A stretch of 64,000 nt of DNA from NORP110 sp051251595 (GCA_051251595.1 JBPOFA010000001.1:186001-250000), one strand, 5' to 3'. Positions 1 to 8,750 are shown, counted from the first letter of the stretch. A program made the numbers and translations. The notes: generated by a model not told the origin, from the letters alone.

Positions 1-80
1 ACCGCACTGCGCTGACCATTGCCCTGCCCTTCCATGATGCAAAGCCACCCGGCCCTGCGCATAGCAGCCAGTCTTACACG

Positions 81-1385
81 CTAGCGACCAACGGCGATAT
101 AGCTTTCAAATCCGGCACGCGCAGCTTCGCTTTCCGAATAGATATTGCGCAGATCTGCCATTTTTGGGGACGCCATTGCGGACGCAATTCTGGACAGATC
201 CAACGCCCGGAATTCATTCCATTCCGTCAGAATGACCACCGCATCCGCATCCTTGGCCGCTGCATAAGCGTCATCCATCCAGATGGCACCAGGCAACAAA
301 TCCTCTCCCTCACGGCGTCCCTGCGGATCAACCACATGAACCGTCGCACCGCCACCGATCAACGCAGGCACAATCGCCAGCGAAGGCGCATCACGCATGT
401 CATCTGTGTTGGGCTTAAACGTCACCCCAAAAACTGCGATCTTCTTTTTGTTAAAGGACCCGTCGCACAGATCCTGAATCTTCGTCACCATCCGGCGTTT
501 GACTTCCTCATTCACCTTGATCACAGTTTCAGTAATCTGCATCGGAACAGCATGTTCTTGCCCAATACGCGCCAAAGCGCTGGTGTCTTTGGGAAAGCAT
601 GACCCGCCATACCCAGGCCCGGCATGCAGAAACTTGTTTCCGATCCGCCCGTCCAGCCCCATGCCCTTGGACACCTGCTTTACGTCTGCGCCGACTTTTT
701 CACAGAGCGCTGCAATCTCGTTGATAAAGGTGATCTTCACCGCCAAAAACGCGTTCGCGGCGTATTTGATCATTTCCGCGCTTTCCAGATCAGTTGTCAC
801 AACTGGGAAATCCCGCAGGAACAATGGCCGGTAGATATCTTCCATCACGTCAGAGGCGCGTTCGCTTTGCACACCAACGACAACGCGGTCCGGGCGCATA
901 AAGTCGTCAATCGCGGCCCCTTCGCGCAGAAACTCTGGGTTCGACGCCACATCAAATTCAGCATCAGGGTTGGTCTTTGAAATAATCTCTGCCACTTGAC
1001 GATTTGTGCCAACAGGCACCGTCGATTTCGTGACAACAACCGTGTAGCCGGACAACGCGTTGGCGATGTCCTCTGCGGCTGCGTAAACAAATCTTAGGTC
1101 AGCATGACCATCCCCGCGCCGGGTTGGGGTGCCAACGGCGATGAAAACCGCGTCAGCCTCGGCGACGGATTTTTTCAAATCCCCGGAAAAGGTCAAACGA
1201 CCAGCAGCGACGTTTTTGGCCAAAAGGTCTTCCAGACCAGGCTCAAAAATCGGAACTTCGCCCTTTTCCAACATTTCAATTTTGGTGGGGTTGTTATCGA
1301 CACAAACAACTTCATGTCCAAAATCAGAGAAACAAACACCAGAAACAAGACCGACATAACCAGTCCCAATCATCGCAATCTTCAT
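81..1385 (-). CDS. ugd: UDP-glucose 6-dehydrogenase
   Basis: This enzyme makes UDP-glucuronate from UDP-glucose with two NAD+ reductions, feeding capsule, exopolysaccharide or LPS synthesis in the cytoplasm. The 434-residue length is normal for the family. It opens with a Rossmann fold (IGTGYVGLVSG, residues 6-16), has the EMIKYAANAFLA helix near residue 207 that carries the conserved lysine, and the catalytic cysteine at about residue 263 in GPGYGGSCFPKD. The C-terminal UDP-binding domain is complete. A sulfotransferase-glycosyltransferase gene lies 2.3 kb away, which fits a surface-polysaccharide neighbourhood, though the genes between are unrelated. No operon partner is visible; the left window edge is 80 bases downstream of the stop. 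Confidence 0.97.
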   Translation of the reverse strand: MKIAMIGTGYVGLVSGVCFSDFGHEVVCVDNNPTKIEMLEKGEVPIFEPGLEDLLAKNVAAGRLTFSGDLKKSVAEADAVFIAVGTPTRRGDGHADLRFVYAAAEDIANALSGYTVVVTKSTVPVGTNRQVAEIISKTNPDAEFDVASNPEFLREGAAIDDFMRPDRVVVGVQSERASDVMEDIYRPLFLRDFPVVTTDLESAEMIKYAANAFLAVKITFINEIAALCEKVGADVKQVSKGMGLDGRIGNKFLHAGPGYGGSCFPKDTSALARIGQEHAVPMQITETVIKVNEEVKRRMVTKIQDLCDGSFNKKKIAVFGVTFKPNTDDMRDAPSLAIVPALIGGGATVHVVDPQGRREGEDLLPGAIWMDDAYAAAKDADAVVILTEWNEFRALDLSRIASAMASPKMADLRNIYSESEAARAGFESYIAVGR

Positions 1386-1600
1386 AATATGCCTCGAACT
1401 ATTGACTAGGTGTTCAGATGGTAGATTGCGCGATCGATGTCAACGAAAAGGCCAACTCTGTGCCTTTCAAAATATCCCAGCCGCCGAATGCTGACCAATC
1501 CGCCATGTTTTCATCAACTGTTCACGATTTTGGTCATTGATAAAACACCTCCCCGGCCAGATAGGCGCCGCGAAAACCTGCGCCTTACGCAACTCCCATA

Positions 1601-1630
1601 AAAAATGGCCAACGAATGCTGGCCATTTTT
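1601..1630 (-). terminator. Intrinsic terminator of the small lipoprotein gene
   Basis: A perfect 11-bp inverted repeat (AAAAATGGCCA, 8-nt loop, TGGCCATTTTT) sits 36 bases past the stop of the lipoprotein gene on the minus strand. The flanking A and T runs make it able to act in either direction, but only the lipoprotein transcript clearly runs into it; it also insulates ugd from read-through. Confidence 0.8.
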
Positions 1631-1666
1631 GTCATTTCAATACCAAAAGGAAAGTCCTTTCGGAAC

Positions 1667-1861
1667 TTAGTTACAACCTTCGGCCGCTTCACAAATTGCG
1701 CCTGCACCGGCACCGATAATTGCGCCTGTCAAAGGATCTGCGCCCAACAAGGCCGCGCCTCCGGCACCAGCTGCGGCACCCAGACCAACTGTTTTACCTG
1801 GCGTGTCACAACCTGCCAGAACAAAGGCCGAAAACGCGACCGCTGTGATGATTTTTGCCAT
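1667..1861 (-). CDS. Small glycine-rich lipoprotein
   Basis: This 64-residue protein has a short basic N-terminus, a hydrophobic stretch and a lipobox (VLAGC, cysteine at residue 18), so it is predicted to be lipid-anchored after signal peptidase II cleavage. The mature part is an alanine/glycine-rich segment (GLGAAAGAGGAALLG, then GAIIGAGAGAICE), resembling the glycine-zipper motif of small outer-membrane lipoproteins, and it ends in a second cysteine pair region (ICEAAEGC). The start was chosen because only this methionine gives a lipobox at the right distance; upstream codons in the same frame do not look coding. An intrinsic terminator follows directly. The function is unknown. Confidence 0.75.
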   Translation of the reverse strand: MAKIITAVAFSAFVLAGCDTPGKTVGLGAAAGAGGAALLGADPLTGAIIGAGAGAICEAAEGCN

Positions 1862-2049
1862 ATTCTCTGTCTCCCGATTTTTTGTTTGAGTAGAGTAGTT
1901 TTCCTGTTCGCAAGAACTTATCCGCGCCCCCAAAAAGACAAGCAGCGACATATGTTCACCTAACGGAATACGCCAACCACAAGGCATCGTCCAGCATTTG
2001 ACGACGCCTGCCCCCATGACACGCGAATCATCGCCAATCGCCTGCGGCG

Positions 2050-3351
2050 TTAACTGTCTTGATGGTTCTCCCAGGCTGCCGACAGCAAACGGCGCAGCTT
2101 TTGGCCCCGATTGGGATTGATCGTTTCAACCCATCCGATCTTGCCAAGCAAGCTCTCCCTGAACGTCGCATCGTAAAGACGCCGGTCCGCGGGCTTTCCA
2201 CAGGCATGGATGATTGCCTTAAGCGCATCAAAGTCCCTGCGGTTGATGTTGATGTGTTGGTTCACAACAAGACCCGTCACCGTTTGCCGCCCCGTTCCTT
2301 TCATGGATCGGCTCTTGGACGCATTGATCGCAAAACCCTCTTCCTGCACGATTTGGGAGACAGATCGGGCTAGGCTGTGCGCGATCCCCCGTGCCCCGGA
2401 AAAGGTAAGATCATCGGCATACCGGCTGTAATTGGCATCCATGCGCCCCGCCAATGCGGACAATCGGCGATCCAGGTTAAAGGATATCTGATTGGCCAAG
2501 CCTGGCGACGCCGGTGAACCCTGAGGAAGATGTGCCGCCTGGTAGGTCTGCCTGTCCTGCACAAGCAACATTCCCAAAACTCGTGGTGGCGTCTGTGTCG
2601 TACACAGGGCCGTCAAATAACGTGCGACAGTGTGGGGATAGCCAAGACACCGAAACAGGCCGAAAACCCGCCCGGCGCCGATCGACGGAAAATAGTCCTT
2701 AAGGTCGAAACAAACCACCATCTCTTCCCCAGAGTGGCGACTGGCGGCCTGCACACAATTTCTGCCTGACACAAATCCAAAAGCATCCGGGTGGCTGGGA
2801 ATGACATCGATAATTCCCTTTAGTATTCGGCGTTGCACAGCCTTCAGCCCTTGCTTTGGGGCCTCGATCAACCTGACACCGCCGGACGTTTTAACCCTCA
2901 GATCATAGTGGTAATGGTTGATCGATGTCTCACCATGTTCTTCGTAGCGAGACGTCAAATCGGCCAAATAGTCCAACCGTTCGACCGGCAAAAACAACCA
3001 ATCCGCAAGCTCTGCCACTGTCGCCAAGCGCGGATGCGCCAATTCAGCAAAAGCGGCAATCGGCGCAAAGCGGGTCGGTGTCAGATCCGGCGTTGGCCAT
3101 AGGCTGTGCTTTTGACAGTAAAGAAAAACTCTCTCAAACGCATCGATACCGATCAAATCAGTGGCCACCGCATCTTTGCAAGGCGCATATTGCATCGGGA
3201 ATGCCGCCAACAGCCCCTCGGCGAGTCTCGGGCCAAACCGGTGCAATTCACTTGGAAGGCGGCGCAACAGCCCAGCCAGAACCGCTTCATAGGTCCAAGC
3301 GCCCAGTGTCAGACTGGGCGCAATGCAACGTGCAAAATTAGTCCTATTCAT
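2050..3351 (-). CDS. Retron-type reverse transcriptase with N-terminal extension
   Basis: The 433-residue protein carries the RT motifs in order: GFVSGRN (about 192-198), FDLKDYFPSI with the first catalytic aspartate (215-224), LPQGSPASPGLAN (275-287), RYADDLTFSG with the YADD box (310-319) and VTGLVVN (358-364). YADDLTFSG plus VTG just after it are hallmarks of retron RTs; the retron NAxxH element appears degenerate as QAASRH. About 150 residues precede the finger domain, resembling the long N-terminal extensions of myxobacterial retron RTs (established knowledge). No maturase or HNH domain follows, so it is not a group II intron protein. I chose the ATG at 3351 with AGGA eight bases upstream over a TTG at 3459 without a ribosome site. 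No separate toxin or effector gene is adjacent. Confidence 0.88.
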   Translation of the reverse strand: MNRTNFARCIAPSLTLGAWTYEAVLAGLLRRLPSELHRFGPRLAEGLLAAFPMQYAPCKDAVATDLIGIDAFERVFLYCQKHSLWPTPDLTPTRFAPIAAFAELAHPRLATVAELADWLFLPVERLDYLADLTSRYEEHGETSINHYHYDLRVKTSGGVRLIEAPKQGLKAVQRRILKGIIDVIPSHPDAFGFVSGRNCVQAASRHSGEEMVVCFDLKDYFPSIGAGRVFGLFRCLGYPHTVARYLTALCTTQTPPRVLGMLLVQDRQTYQAAHLPQGSPASPGLANQISFNLDRRLSALAGRMDANYSRYADDLTFSGARGIAHSLARSVSQIVQEEGFAINASKSRSMKGTGRQTVTGLVVNQHININRRDFDALKAIIHACGKPADRRLYDATFRESLLGKIGWVETINPNRGQKLRRLLSAAWENHQDS

Positions 3352-3365
3352 GCCGAAAATCCTGG

Positions 3366-3572
3366 CGCAACGAACGATCTTTGCTCTTCTCAGTTTCGCG
3401 CGACCCGATTTGGGCAAAGCCCAAGGAAGGTCGTGCCATGTTTGCCTAGGTGGGTCCAAAAGACGGGGATACCCCGCCCCGCTTTACACATCTCTGCATA
3501 AAGCATCCAAAGACCGCCGTTGCTGTTCAAGGTTAAGCAAACAAATCGCGCGATGCCAATGCGCGCGTTGCG
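3366..3572 (-). ncRNA. Candidate retron msr-msd RNA upstream of the RT
   Basis: Retron ncRNAs normally lie just 5' of the RT gene on the same strand, and this is the only free space there (the RT starts at 3351; the divergent gene starts at 3653 or 3701). On the minus strand the segment holds several compact hairpins: CGCGCG arms at 3547-3552/3562-3567, CGGGG-TAT-CCCCG at 3464-3476, and TTGGGC-TTT-GCCCAA at 3410-3424, the last with a UUU loop like those RTs recognise in msr stems. A weak 7-bp inverted repeat (CGTTGCG 3566-3572, CGCAACG 3366-3372) could be a1/a2. I cannot identify the branching G or a long msd stem, so the exact ends are a guess. Confidence 0.33.
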
Positions 3573-3700
3573 AAAACTTCCAAGATTGCACGACGTTCAG
3601 CCGGCGCTTTCCACCACCTTTCACTGACCAAACATCGCTTGAACATCTGACCATGGACGTGCATGAATCCCAAAACTACGCGCAAAGAGACAACACCATT

Positions 3701-5431
3701 ATGCCCATCACTCCACCGGATCAAAATCCAAAAATTGGCTTCGTGCATATCCCAAAATGCGGTGGCACTTCACTTGAAGTTGCGCTGGGCATTGCCAAAT
3801 CTTATCCAGACTTGGGCGTCAAAAAAACAGTAACTGACGCAGACAAATCCGTGATATTCGGCGGCGGCTTGCAGCATCTGACGGTTCGAGAATTACGCCG
3901 AAACTATTCGGCTCAATGGAATGAGTTGGATGAATCCTTTACCGTCGTACGTGACCCACTGGACCGTATTATATCTCATATTTTCTGGGGCATGAGCCGG
4001 TTCGAAGAATTTGATGGAAACGAAGAAGATGTAATCCTTCGTTTGAAAAAACGACTTGAAAAAATCGAAAATCACGCACGGGGAAACGATCTGTTCCAAA
4101 ATCCGACAATTGGAAATGAGTACGACAATACTGACCCCAATACTTTGTCGCCCAAAGAACTTGCGCAACGCCATTTGTTACCTCAATCGGCGTATATATT
4201 TGACCAGGGCATTGTGGGCGTAGACAAGATTTTCTTGTTGGACCACATGGATACTCTTGAAACTCATTTGAAGTCCTTGGGAGGCCTTTCAGGGCACATC
4301 GAAAAACGAATGTCTCGAGGGTCGCACCATGATTTCGCATCAAAGATACCAGAAGAGTTGAAGTCCCGAATTCGGGAAATTTACAGACATGACTTTGAAT
4401 TGGTCGATATTGTCAGACGCGTGTCAGAAGACACTGGTCTTGGCTATTGCACTGGCCCTGCACTTCAATCTGCGATGCAAAACACTTCGAACGCACGGGG
4501 CATGCCACCTGCAAAAACAACACGTCTCGTGCCCCGCAAATTATTCCTATATTGGCACCAAGGTTGGGATTCAGCACCAGAATTAATGCAATATTGCCGC
4601 GACAGCTGGGCGATCCACAACCCTGGCTGGGAGCTATGTTTGTTGACCAAAGACAACCTGCATGAATACGTTTCTCTTCCGGGGATTTACGTGGATAATC
4701 CATCACTTACCCTCGCTGCGCTGTCAGATGTCATTCGCATTCATCTTCTTGCGGAACATGGCGGCGTTTGGGCAGATGCTACGACATTTTGCACGAGACC
4801 TCTTGATGAATGGATAGATCGCTGTACGCCCGAAGACAGTTTTTTCGCGTTTATAAGACCCGTACCGGGGGAACCCATTTCGAGTTGGTTTATTTCTGCA
4901 CATCCCGACAGCGACTTAATTCATATATACAGGGACGCCGTAAACAATTTTTGGCAGCAATTTACTGCCGGCCTTGGAGAAGAGGTGCATTTGGCTGTGT
5001 TCACAGGACCAAAAAGTGTAAAGTTGTCTGCTACTGATGGAACACTTTCAAAACGGCGCTTATGGTTTCTAAGTCGGAAATTCCCCAAACTGCACAACAA
5101 ACTTTTCAAAAACAAACATCTGGGACCCGCAGGGAAGCCTACGAAAGGATACTATTTTTGGTTCCATGAAATCTTCCAGGCATTGAAACTCTGTAATCCA
5201 AAAGTTTCATCACTTTGGAAACGAACAGCCGAAGTCACTGCCGATGCCCCGCATTTCGTCCAAAAGACCGGAATGTGCACACCCATCACGCCAGAGTTGG
5301 ATTTCCACATCACCAACCGCATGTCGAATATGTACAAGCTCAACCGCCGGGAAGAGCTGCCATCCGACCTAAACGGCACAGCCCTTGGGTTATTGATCGA
5401 TATGCACCTTGGGCAGTCCCCAAAGCCCTGA
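3701..5431 (+). CDS. Sulfotransferase-glycosyltransferase fusion
   Basis: Two enzyme domains share one chain of about 576 residues. Residues 1-260 look like a sulfotransferase family 2 domain: HIPKCGGTSLE (16-26) is the PAPS 5'-phosphosulfate loop and VVRDPLDRIISH (82-93) the 3'-phosphate site. From about residue 275 to the end is a capsular-polysaccharide / DXD-type sugar transferase: PRKLFLYWHQGWDSAPELM, then LSDVIRIHLLAEHGG and WADAT carrying the acidic metal site. The protein would both add sugar and sulfate to a surface glycan (inference). An in-frame ATG at 3653 would add 16 residues; 3701 was preferred because AAAGAGA lies 10 bases upstream. The gene is visibly more A+T-rich than its neighbours, suggesting transfer. 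Confidence 0.8.
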   Translation: MPITPPDQNPKIGFVHIPKCGGTSLEVALGIAKSYPDLGVKKTVTDADKSVIFGGGLQHLTVRELRRNYSAQWNELDESFTVVRDPLDRIISHIFWGMSRFEEFDGNEEDVILRLKKRLEKIENHARGNDLFQNPTIGNEYDNTDPNTLSPKELAQRHLLPQSAYIFDQGIVGVDKIFLLDHMDTLETHLKSLGGLSGHIEKRMSRGSHHDFASKIPEELKSRIREIYRHDFELVDIVRRVSEDTGLGYCTGPALQSAMQNTSNARGMPPAKTTRLVPRKLFLYWHQGWDSAPELMQYCRDSWAIHNPGWELCLLTKDNLHEYVSLPGIYVDNPSLTLAALSDVIRIHLLAEHGGVWADATTFCTRPLDEWIDRCTPEDSFFAFIRPVPGEPISSWFISAHPDSDLIHIYRDAVNNFWQQFTAGLGEEVHLAVFTGPKSVKLSATDGTLSKRRLWFLSRKFPKLHNKLFKNKHLGPAGKPTKGYYFWFHEIFQALKLCNPKVSSLWKRTAEVTADAPHFVQKTGMCTPITPELDFHITNRMSNMYKLNRREELPSDLNGTALGLLIDMHLGQSPKP

Positions 5432-5464
5432 CATCACGCAGCACTGCAAAAGCAAAGAGCTGCG

Positions 5465-6442
5465 CTACGAGTTAGGGTCTTTGGATTTCGTACTTTTCCA
5501 ACGCAGGGATCGGGGCAGAAATGTCCCGATGCGAAAGGTCGATCCGGTCTCATACCGGCTGCGCGTGCGCAGAACTGGTGTGTTCTCTGACGCTGTGGAC
5601 GTGCTTTCCCGGAACACAATATACAATCCCGATGCGATAATGATGCCTGCGCCGATCAACGTATTCTGGCTCAGTGTTTCGTCAAAGACCAGATACCCGA
5701 ACACAGAGGCCCAAATGATCTGTGAATACTGCATTGGGGCGACGATAGCGGCCTCTCCGTTTTTATAGGCCGCGATCAGGGCCAGCCCCCCGACAAACCC
5801 AAAAACCGAAACGACGCCGACCATTCCTAAATCTTCTAGCGGCATCGGAATATAGTAAAACGGCATGATACAAGCCATCACCACAAAGTTCGCCACCATC
5901 GGGTATAGCATCAAAACAATACTACGTTCATCTTGCCCAATCTTTCGAACAATGATCGACGCAAGTGCGCCAAAAAAGGCCGCCACGATGGCCGCGAGAT
6001 GCCCAAGACCCAGATCGGTTCCCCCGGGCTGCAAGACAATAATCACACCGCTCAACCCGACAATCACTGCCAGCCAACGCCGCAAGCGCACACGCTCTCC
6101 CAAAATCGGGATCGCCAAAAGCGTGATGATCAACGGCGAGGCAAATAAAATGGAATAGGTCTGCGCCAATGGCAAAACGGAAAACGCGTAAAACGCTGTT
6201 GCACCCGTGATCACACCTGCCCCCGTTCGCAAGGCAACCCACCAAGGATGCACCGGCCGCAAATGGCTCGGGGTCCTGTCGCGCATCAACAAAAGAGTCA
6301 CCAAAGGAAAGGACAACAAGACGCTGAAAAAGATCAGCTGGAACGGCGCATATGTGCCACCCAAAATCTTGATCAACACGTCGTGCGACGCAAAAATACC
6401 AAAAGCCAAGAGAGCGTAAAGGATGCCTTTTAGATTGGCCAA
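5465..6442 (-). CDS. DMT-superfamily (EamA) membrane permease
   Basis: The 325-residue protein has about ten hydrophobic segments arranged as two EamA repeats, beginning with the typical LYALLAFGIFASHDVLIK first helix and with GERVRLRRWLAVIVGLSGV closing the first repeat. EamA permeases export or import small metabolites such as amino acids, nucleotide precursors or riboflavin across the inner membrane; the substrate cannot be read from sequence. The last 45 residues are a hydrophilic, arginine- and serine-rich tail that most family members lack. It stands alone, convergent with the glycosyltransferase fusion and transcribed away from the leuB terminator. Confidence 0.9.
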   Translation of the reverse strand: MANLKGILYALLAFGIFASHDVLIKILGGTYAPFQLIFFSVLLSFPLVTLLLMRDRTPSHLRPVHPWWVALRTGAGVITGATAFYAFSVLPLAQTYSILFASPLIITLLAIPILGERVRLRRWLAVIVGLSGVIIVLQPGGTDLGLGHLAAIVAAFFGALASIIVRKIGQDERSIVLMLYPMVANFVVMACIMPFYYIPMPLEDLGMVGVVSVFGFVGGLALIAAYKNGEAAIVAPMQYSQIIWASVFGYLVFDETLSQNTLIGAGIIIASGLYIVFRESTSTASENTPVLRTRSRYETGSTFRIGTFLPRSLRWKSTKSKDPNS

Positions 6443-6527
6443 AACGTGATCTCCACCCGGGTTAAGTCCAACATTTGGAATTGTGTATTAAACGTTCGGT
6501 TAAAATTTGAACAAGGTCTAGCAATGA

Positions 6528-6558
6528 AACAGGCCGCGTGCTGATCACGCGGCCTGTT
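6528..6558 (-). terminator. Terminator-like hairpin after leuB
   Basis: A perfect 13-bp inverted repeat (AACAGGCCGCGTG, 5-nt loop, CACGCGGCCTGTT) begins 23 bases past the leuB stop on the minus strand. The stem is very stable and is followed on that strand by TTTCATT, a weak U tract, so it is probably the leuB intrinsic terminator. Confidence 0.75.
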
Positions 6559-6580
6559 CTTGTAAGCTGTTGGTTTTTTG

Positions 6581-7690
6581 TTACAGACTGGCGTCCAGCG
6601 CCGCAACAACCGCATTGCCCACTTCGACAGTGGTTGCAGGTGTCGCGTTCGGATCCTGCAAAAGGTCTGGCGTGCGAATGCCATCGGCCAAAACCTTTTC
6701 AACCGCCTTTTCCAAACGGTCAGCTTCCGCCCCCAGATCAAACGAATAGCGCAGCGCCATCGCAAAGCTGAGGATACAAGCACAAGGGTTGGCCTTGCCC
6801 TGACCCGCAATATCAGGCGCAGAGCCGTGAACCGGTTCGTAGAGCGCCTTAGGGCGACCGTTTTCCATTGGAACACCCAAACTGGCCGAGGGCAGCATGC
6901 CCAAAGACCCGGTCAGCATCGCCGCCATATCAGACAGCATGTCACCAAACAGATTGTCCGTCACGATCACGTCGAACTGCTTGGGCCAACGGCACAGCTG
7001 CATCGCACCCGCATCCGCATACATATGCGACAGCTCTACATCCGGATACTCATTGTCATGCACCCACTGAACTTCTTCGCGCCACAGAATACCGGATTCC
7101 ATGACATTGGCTTTTTCCATCGAACAAACTTTGTTGTTGCGTTTGCGGGCCAGCTCAAATGCCGACCGGGCAACGCGGCGGATTTCTTCGGTCGTGTAAC
7201 GCTGAGTGTTCACGCCAATCCGGCCACCTTCATTGTCTTCGATGATGCCGCGAGGCTCGCCGAAATAAATGCCGCTGGTCAGCTCACGAATGATCATGAT
7301 GTCCAGACCGGCCACGACCTCTGGCTTCATTGACGAAAAGTCAGCAAGCGCGTCAAAACACTGTGCCGGGCGCAGGTTGGAAAACAGATCCATTTCCTTG
7401 CGCAAACGCAGCAACCCGCGCTCTGGCTTTACCGAAAAATCCAGGTCGTCATATTTAGGCCCACCAACAGCGCCCAACAGCACAGCATCAACCGCCTGCG
7501 CCCGCGCCATGGTCTCATCTGTCAGCGGCGTGCCATGCGCGTCATAGGCACAGCCCCCCACCAGATCTTCGGAAACGTTAAACTTGATGTCACGCTTGGC
7601 GCCAAACCAATCAATGACTTTGCGCACTTCGGCCATGACTTCGGGGCCAATTCCGTCGCCGGCAAGGATAAGTAAGGAAGGGGTGCTCAT
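6581..7690 (-). CDS. leuB: 3-isopropylmalate dehydrogenase
   Basis: LeuB oxidatively decarboxylates 3-isopropylmalate with NAD+ to 2-ketoisocaproate in leucine biosynthesis. The protein is 369 residues, the usual size. Visible landmarks are the N-terminal LLILAGDGIGPEVMAEV, the substrate-arginine region ERGLLRLRKEMDLFSNLRP, VTDNLFGDMLSDMAAMLTGSLG with the metal-binding aspartates, and EPVHGSAPDIAGQGKANPCA for NAD+. The ATG at 7690 has GAGGA seven bases upstream; a longer in-frame start has no ribosome site. It is separated from leuC and leuD (11.8-13.9 kb) by five genes but transcribed in the same direction. Confidence 0.97.
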   Translation of the reverse strand: MSTPSLLILAGDGIGPEVMAEVRKVIDWFGAKRDIKFNVSEDLVGGCAYDAHGTPLTDETMARAQAVDAVLLGAVGGPKYDDLDFSVKPERGLLRLRKEMDLFSNLRPAQCFDALADFSSMKPEVVAGLDIMIIRELTSGIYFGEPRGIIEDNEGGRIGVNTQRYTTEEIRRVARSAFELARKRNNKVCSMEKANVMESGILWREEVQWVHDNEYPDVELSHMYADAGAMQLCRWPKQFDVIVTDNLFGDMLSDMAAMLTGSLGMLPSASLGVPMENGRPKALYEPVHGSAPDIAGQGKANPCACILSFAMALRYSFDLGAEADRLEKAVEKVLADGIRTPDLLQDPNATPATTVEVGNAVVAALDASL

Positions 7691-7748
7691 GCGGTGTCCT
7701 CGTTCAATAAATTTGTCGTCCCCCGCGTAAACTGCGCGCCCCAAAGGG

Positions 7749-8633
7749 TCAAGCACCGGTCCGCACAGCCAGGGCCTCAGATAGAAAATCCCAAACCGCG
7801 CGAATCCGGGCGTTGCGATGCAAAACCTGCGGAGCTGTTAGCCAGATCGGCAGCGAGGGAAGCTTAATCTGTTCATCCAGCACACGTTCAACCAGCGGAT
7901 CAGCATCGCCAACACGGGTCTGCGCCCCGCCAAGCCCGCAGCCCGATCGAACCAATTCCCAATAAACCGCCTGCTGATCACAGCGCACCGCAAAGAAATC
8001 GCGCGTCACGTTCAATCCGAAAGAGGCAAGGCTGCGAATGATTAGGTCGTTTTTGTCAAAGCCGACGAAATCCAGGGTGGCAGCAGCGTCCAAGTCCTTT
8101 GGTCGTCCCACGCGGTCAAGATAGGATTTGGCCGCATAGACGGCGGTCGGCTGATCCCCCACATGCTTTGTGATCACATCCAGCTGCGTCGGGCGGTACA
8201 TGCGCACAGCAATGTCAGCCTCGCGGAAAATCAGGTTCTCGGTCGTGTCGGACGGTACAAGTTCGATCTGAATTTCTGGCAGGGCCTGCCGAAGTTCCGA
8301 AATGATCGGCGGCAGAATTGCATGCGACGTCACCACACTGGCCGTGATGCGAACGGTCCCAGCAAGATCGCCCGCCTTTCCATCTGCAACACGCCGCAAC
8401 CGCGCCGCGGCATCATCCATATCGCGCACCATGTCAGAAATCTCGGTCCCGGCAGCGGTCGGCACCAACCCACGCGGCGCACGGGTGAACAAATCAACGC
8501 CCAGAACCTCTTCCAACGCTTTGATATGCCGGCCTATCGTCGGCTGACTTTGCCCCAGCTTGCGGGCAGCCCCCGACAAAGAGCCCGTCTCAAACACAGC
8601 CGAAAACGACTGCAAGAGCGTCCAGTCCAGCAT
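7749..8633 (-). CDS. LysR-family transcriptional regulator
   Basis: The protein has an N-terminal winged helix-turn-helix (LLQSFSAVFETGSLSGAARKL then SQPTIGRHIKALEEVLG, roughly residues 5-50) followed by a periplasmic-binding-like effector domain, as in LysR regulators of about 295 residues. I start it at MLDWTLLQ (8633), where AAGGG lies eight bases upstream; an ATG at 8651 adds six residues but has no ribosome site and sits inside a palindrome. It is divergent from the NAD(P)-binding protein at 8751, the classic arrangement in which a LysR protein controls its neighbour. The inducer is unknown. Confidence 0.92.
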   Translation of the reverse strand: MLDWTLLQSFSAVFETGSLSGAARKLGQSQPTIGRHIKALEEVLGVDLFTRAPRGLVPTAAGTEISDMVRDMDDAAARLRRVADGKAGDLAGTVRITASVVTSHAILPPIISELRQALPEIQIELVPSDTTENLIFREADIAVRMYRPTQLDVITKHVGDQPTAVYAAKSYLDRVGRPKDLDAAATLDFVGFDKNDLIIRSLASFGLNVTRDFFAVRCDQQAVYWELVRSGCGLGGAQTRVGDADPLVERVLDEQIKLPSLPIWLTAPQVLHRNARIRAVWDFLSEALAVRTGA

Positions 8634-8649
8634 GCCCAAGCCCTTATCC

Positions 8650-8663
8650 ATTCAAATTTGAAT
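8650..8663. promoter_or_regulatory. Perfect 14-bp palindrome, likely LysR operator
   Basis: ATTCAAATTTGAAT lies just upstream of the LysR gene in the divergent intergenic region. It is a perfect palindrome, has an A/T-rich core typical of LysR recognition sites, and has an imperfect copy 42 bp away. Binding by the adjacent regulator is an inference. Confidence 0.6.
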
Positions 8664-8691
8664 ACCACATACAGTTTCTTGGTCAATTTCT

Positions 8692-8705
8692 TTTCATTTT
8701 TGAAT
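8692..8705. promoter_or_regulatory. Imperfect second copy of the LysR-like palindrome
   Basis: TTTCATTTTTGAAT matches the palindrome at 8650-8663 in 11 of 14 positions. The centre-to-centre spacing is 42 bp, close to four helical turns, so one tetrameric regulator could contact both sites. It lies 45 bp before the start of the divergent NAD(P)-binding protein gene. Confidence 0.45.
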
Positions 8706-8750
8706 GCCTGATAACGGGCCAATCGCAAAACAAACCAAGGGAACACCCCA

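Noticed and set aside
1..80. Possible gene end at the left window edge
   Set aside because: Open frames there are too short to judge, and the one running into ugd is a shadow of it.
2050..3351. RT considered as a group II intron or diversity-generating retroelement enzyme
   Set aside because: There is no maturase or endonuclease domain, no intron-like flanks and no variable-repeat pair, and the YADDLTFSG-VTG combination is retron-like.
6578..7333. Long plus-strand open frame across leuB
   Set aside because: It is antisense to a confidently assigned leuB and its translation is rich in H, R and Q with no motif, as expected for a shadow frame in G+C-biased DNA.
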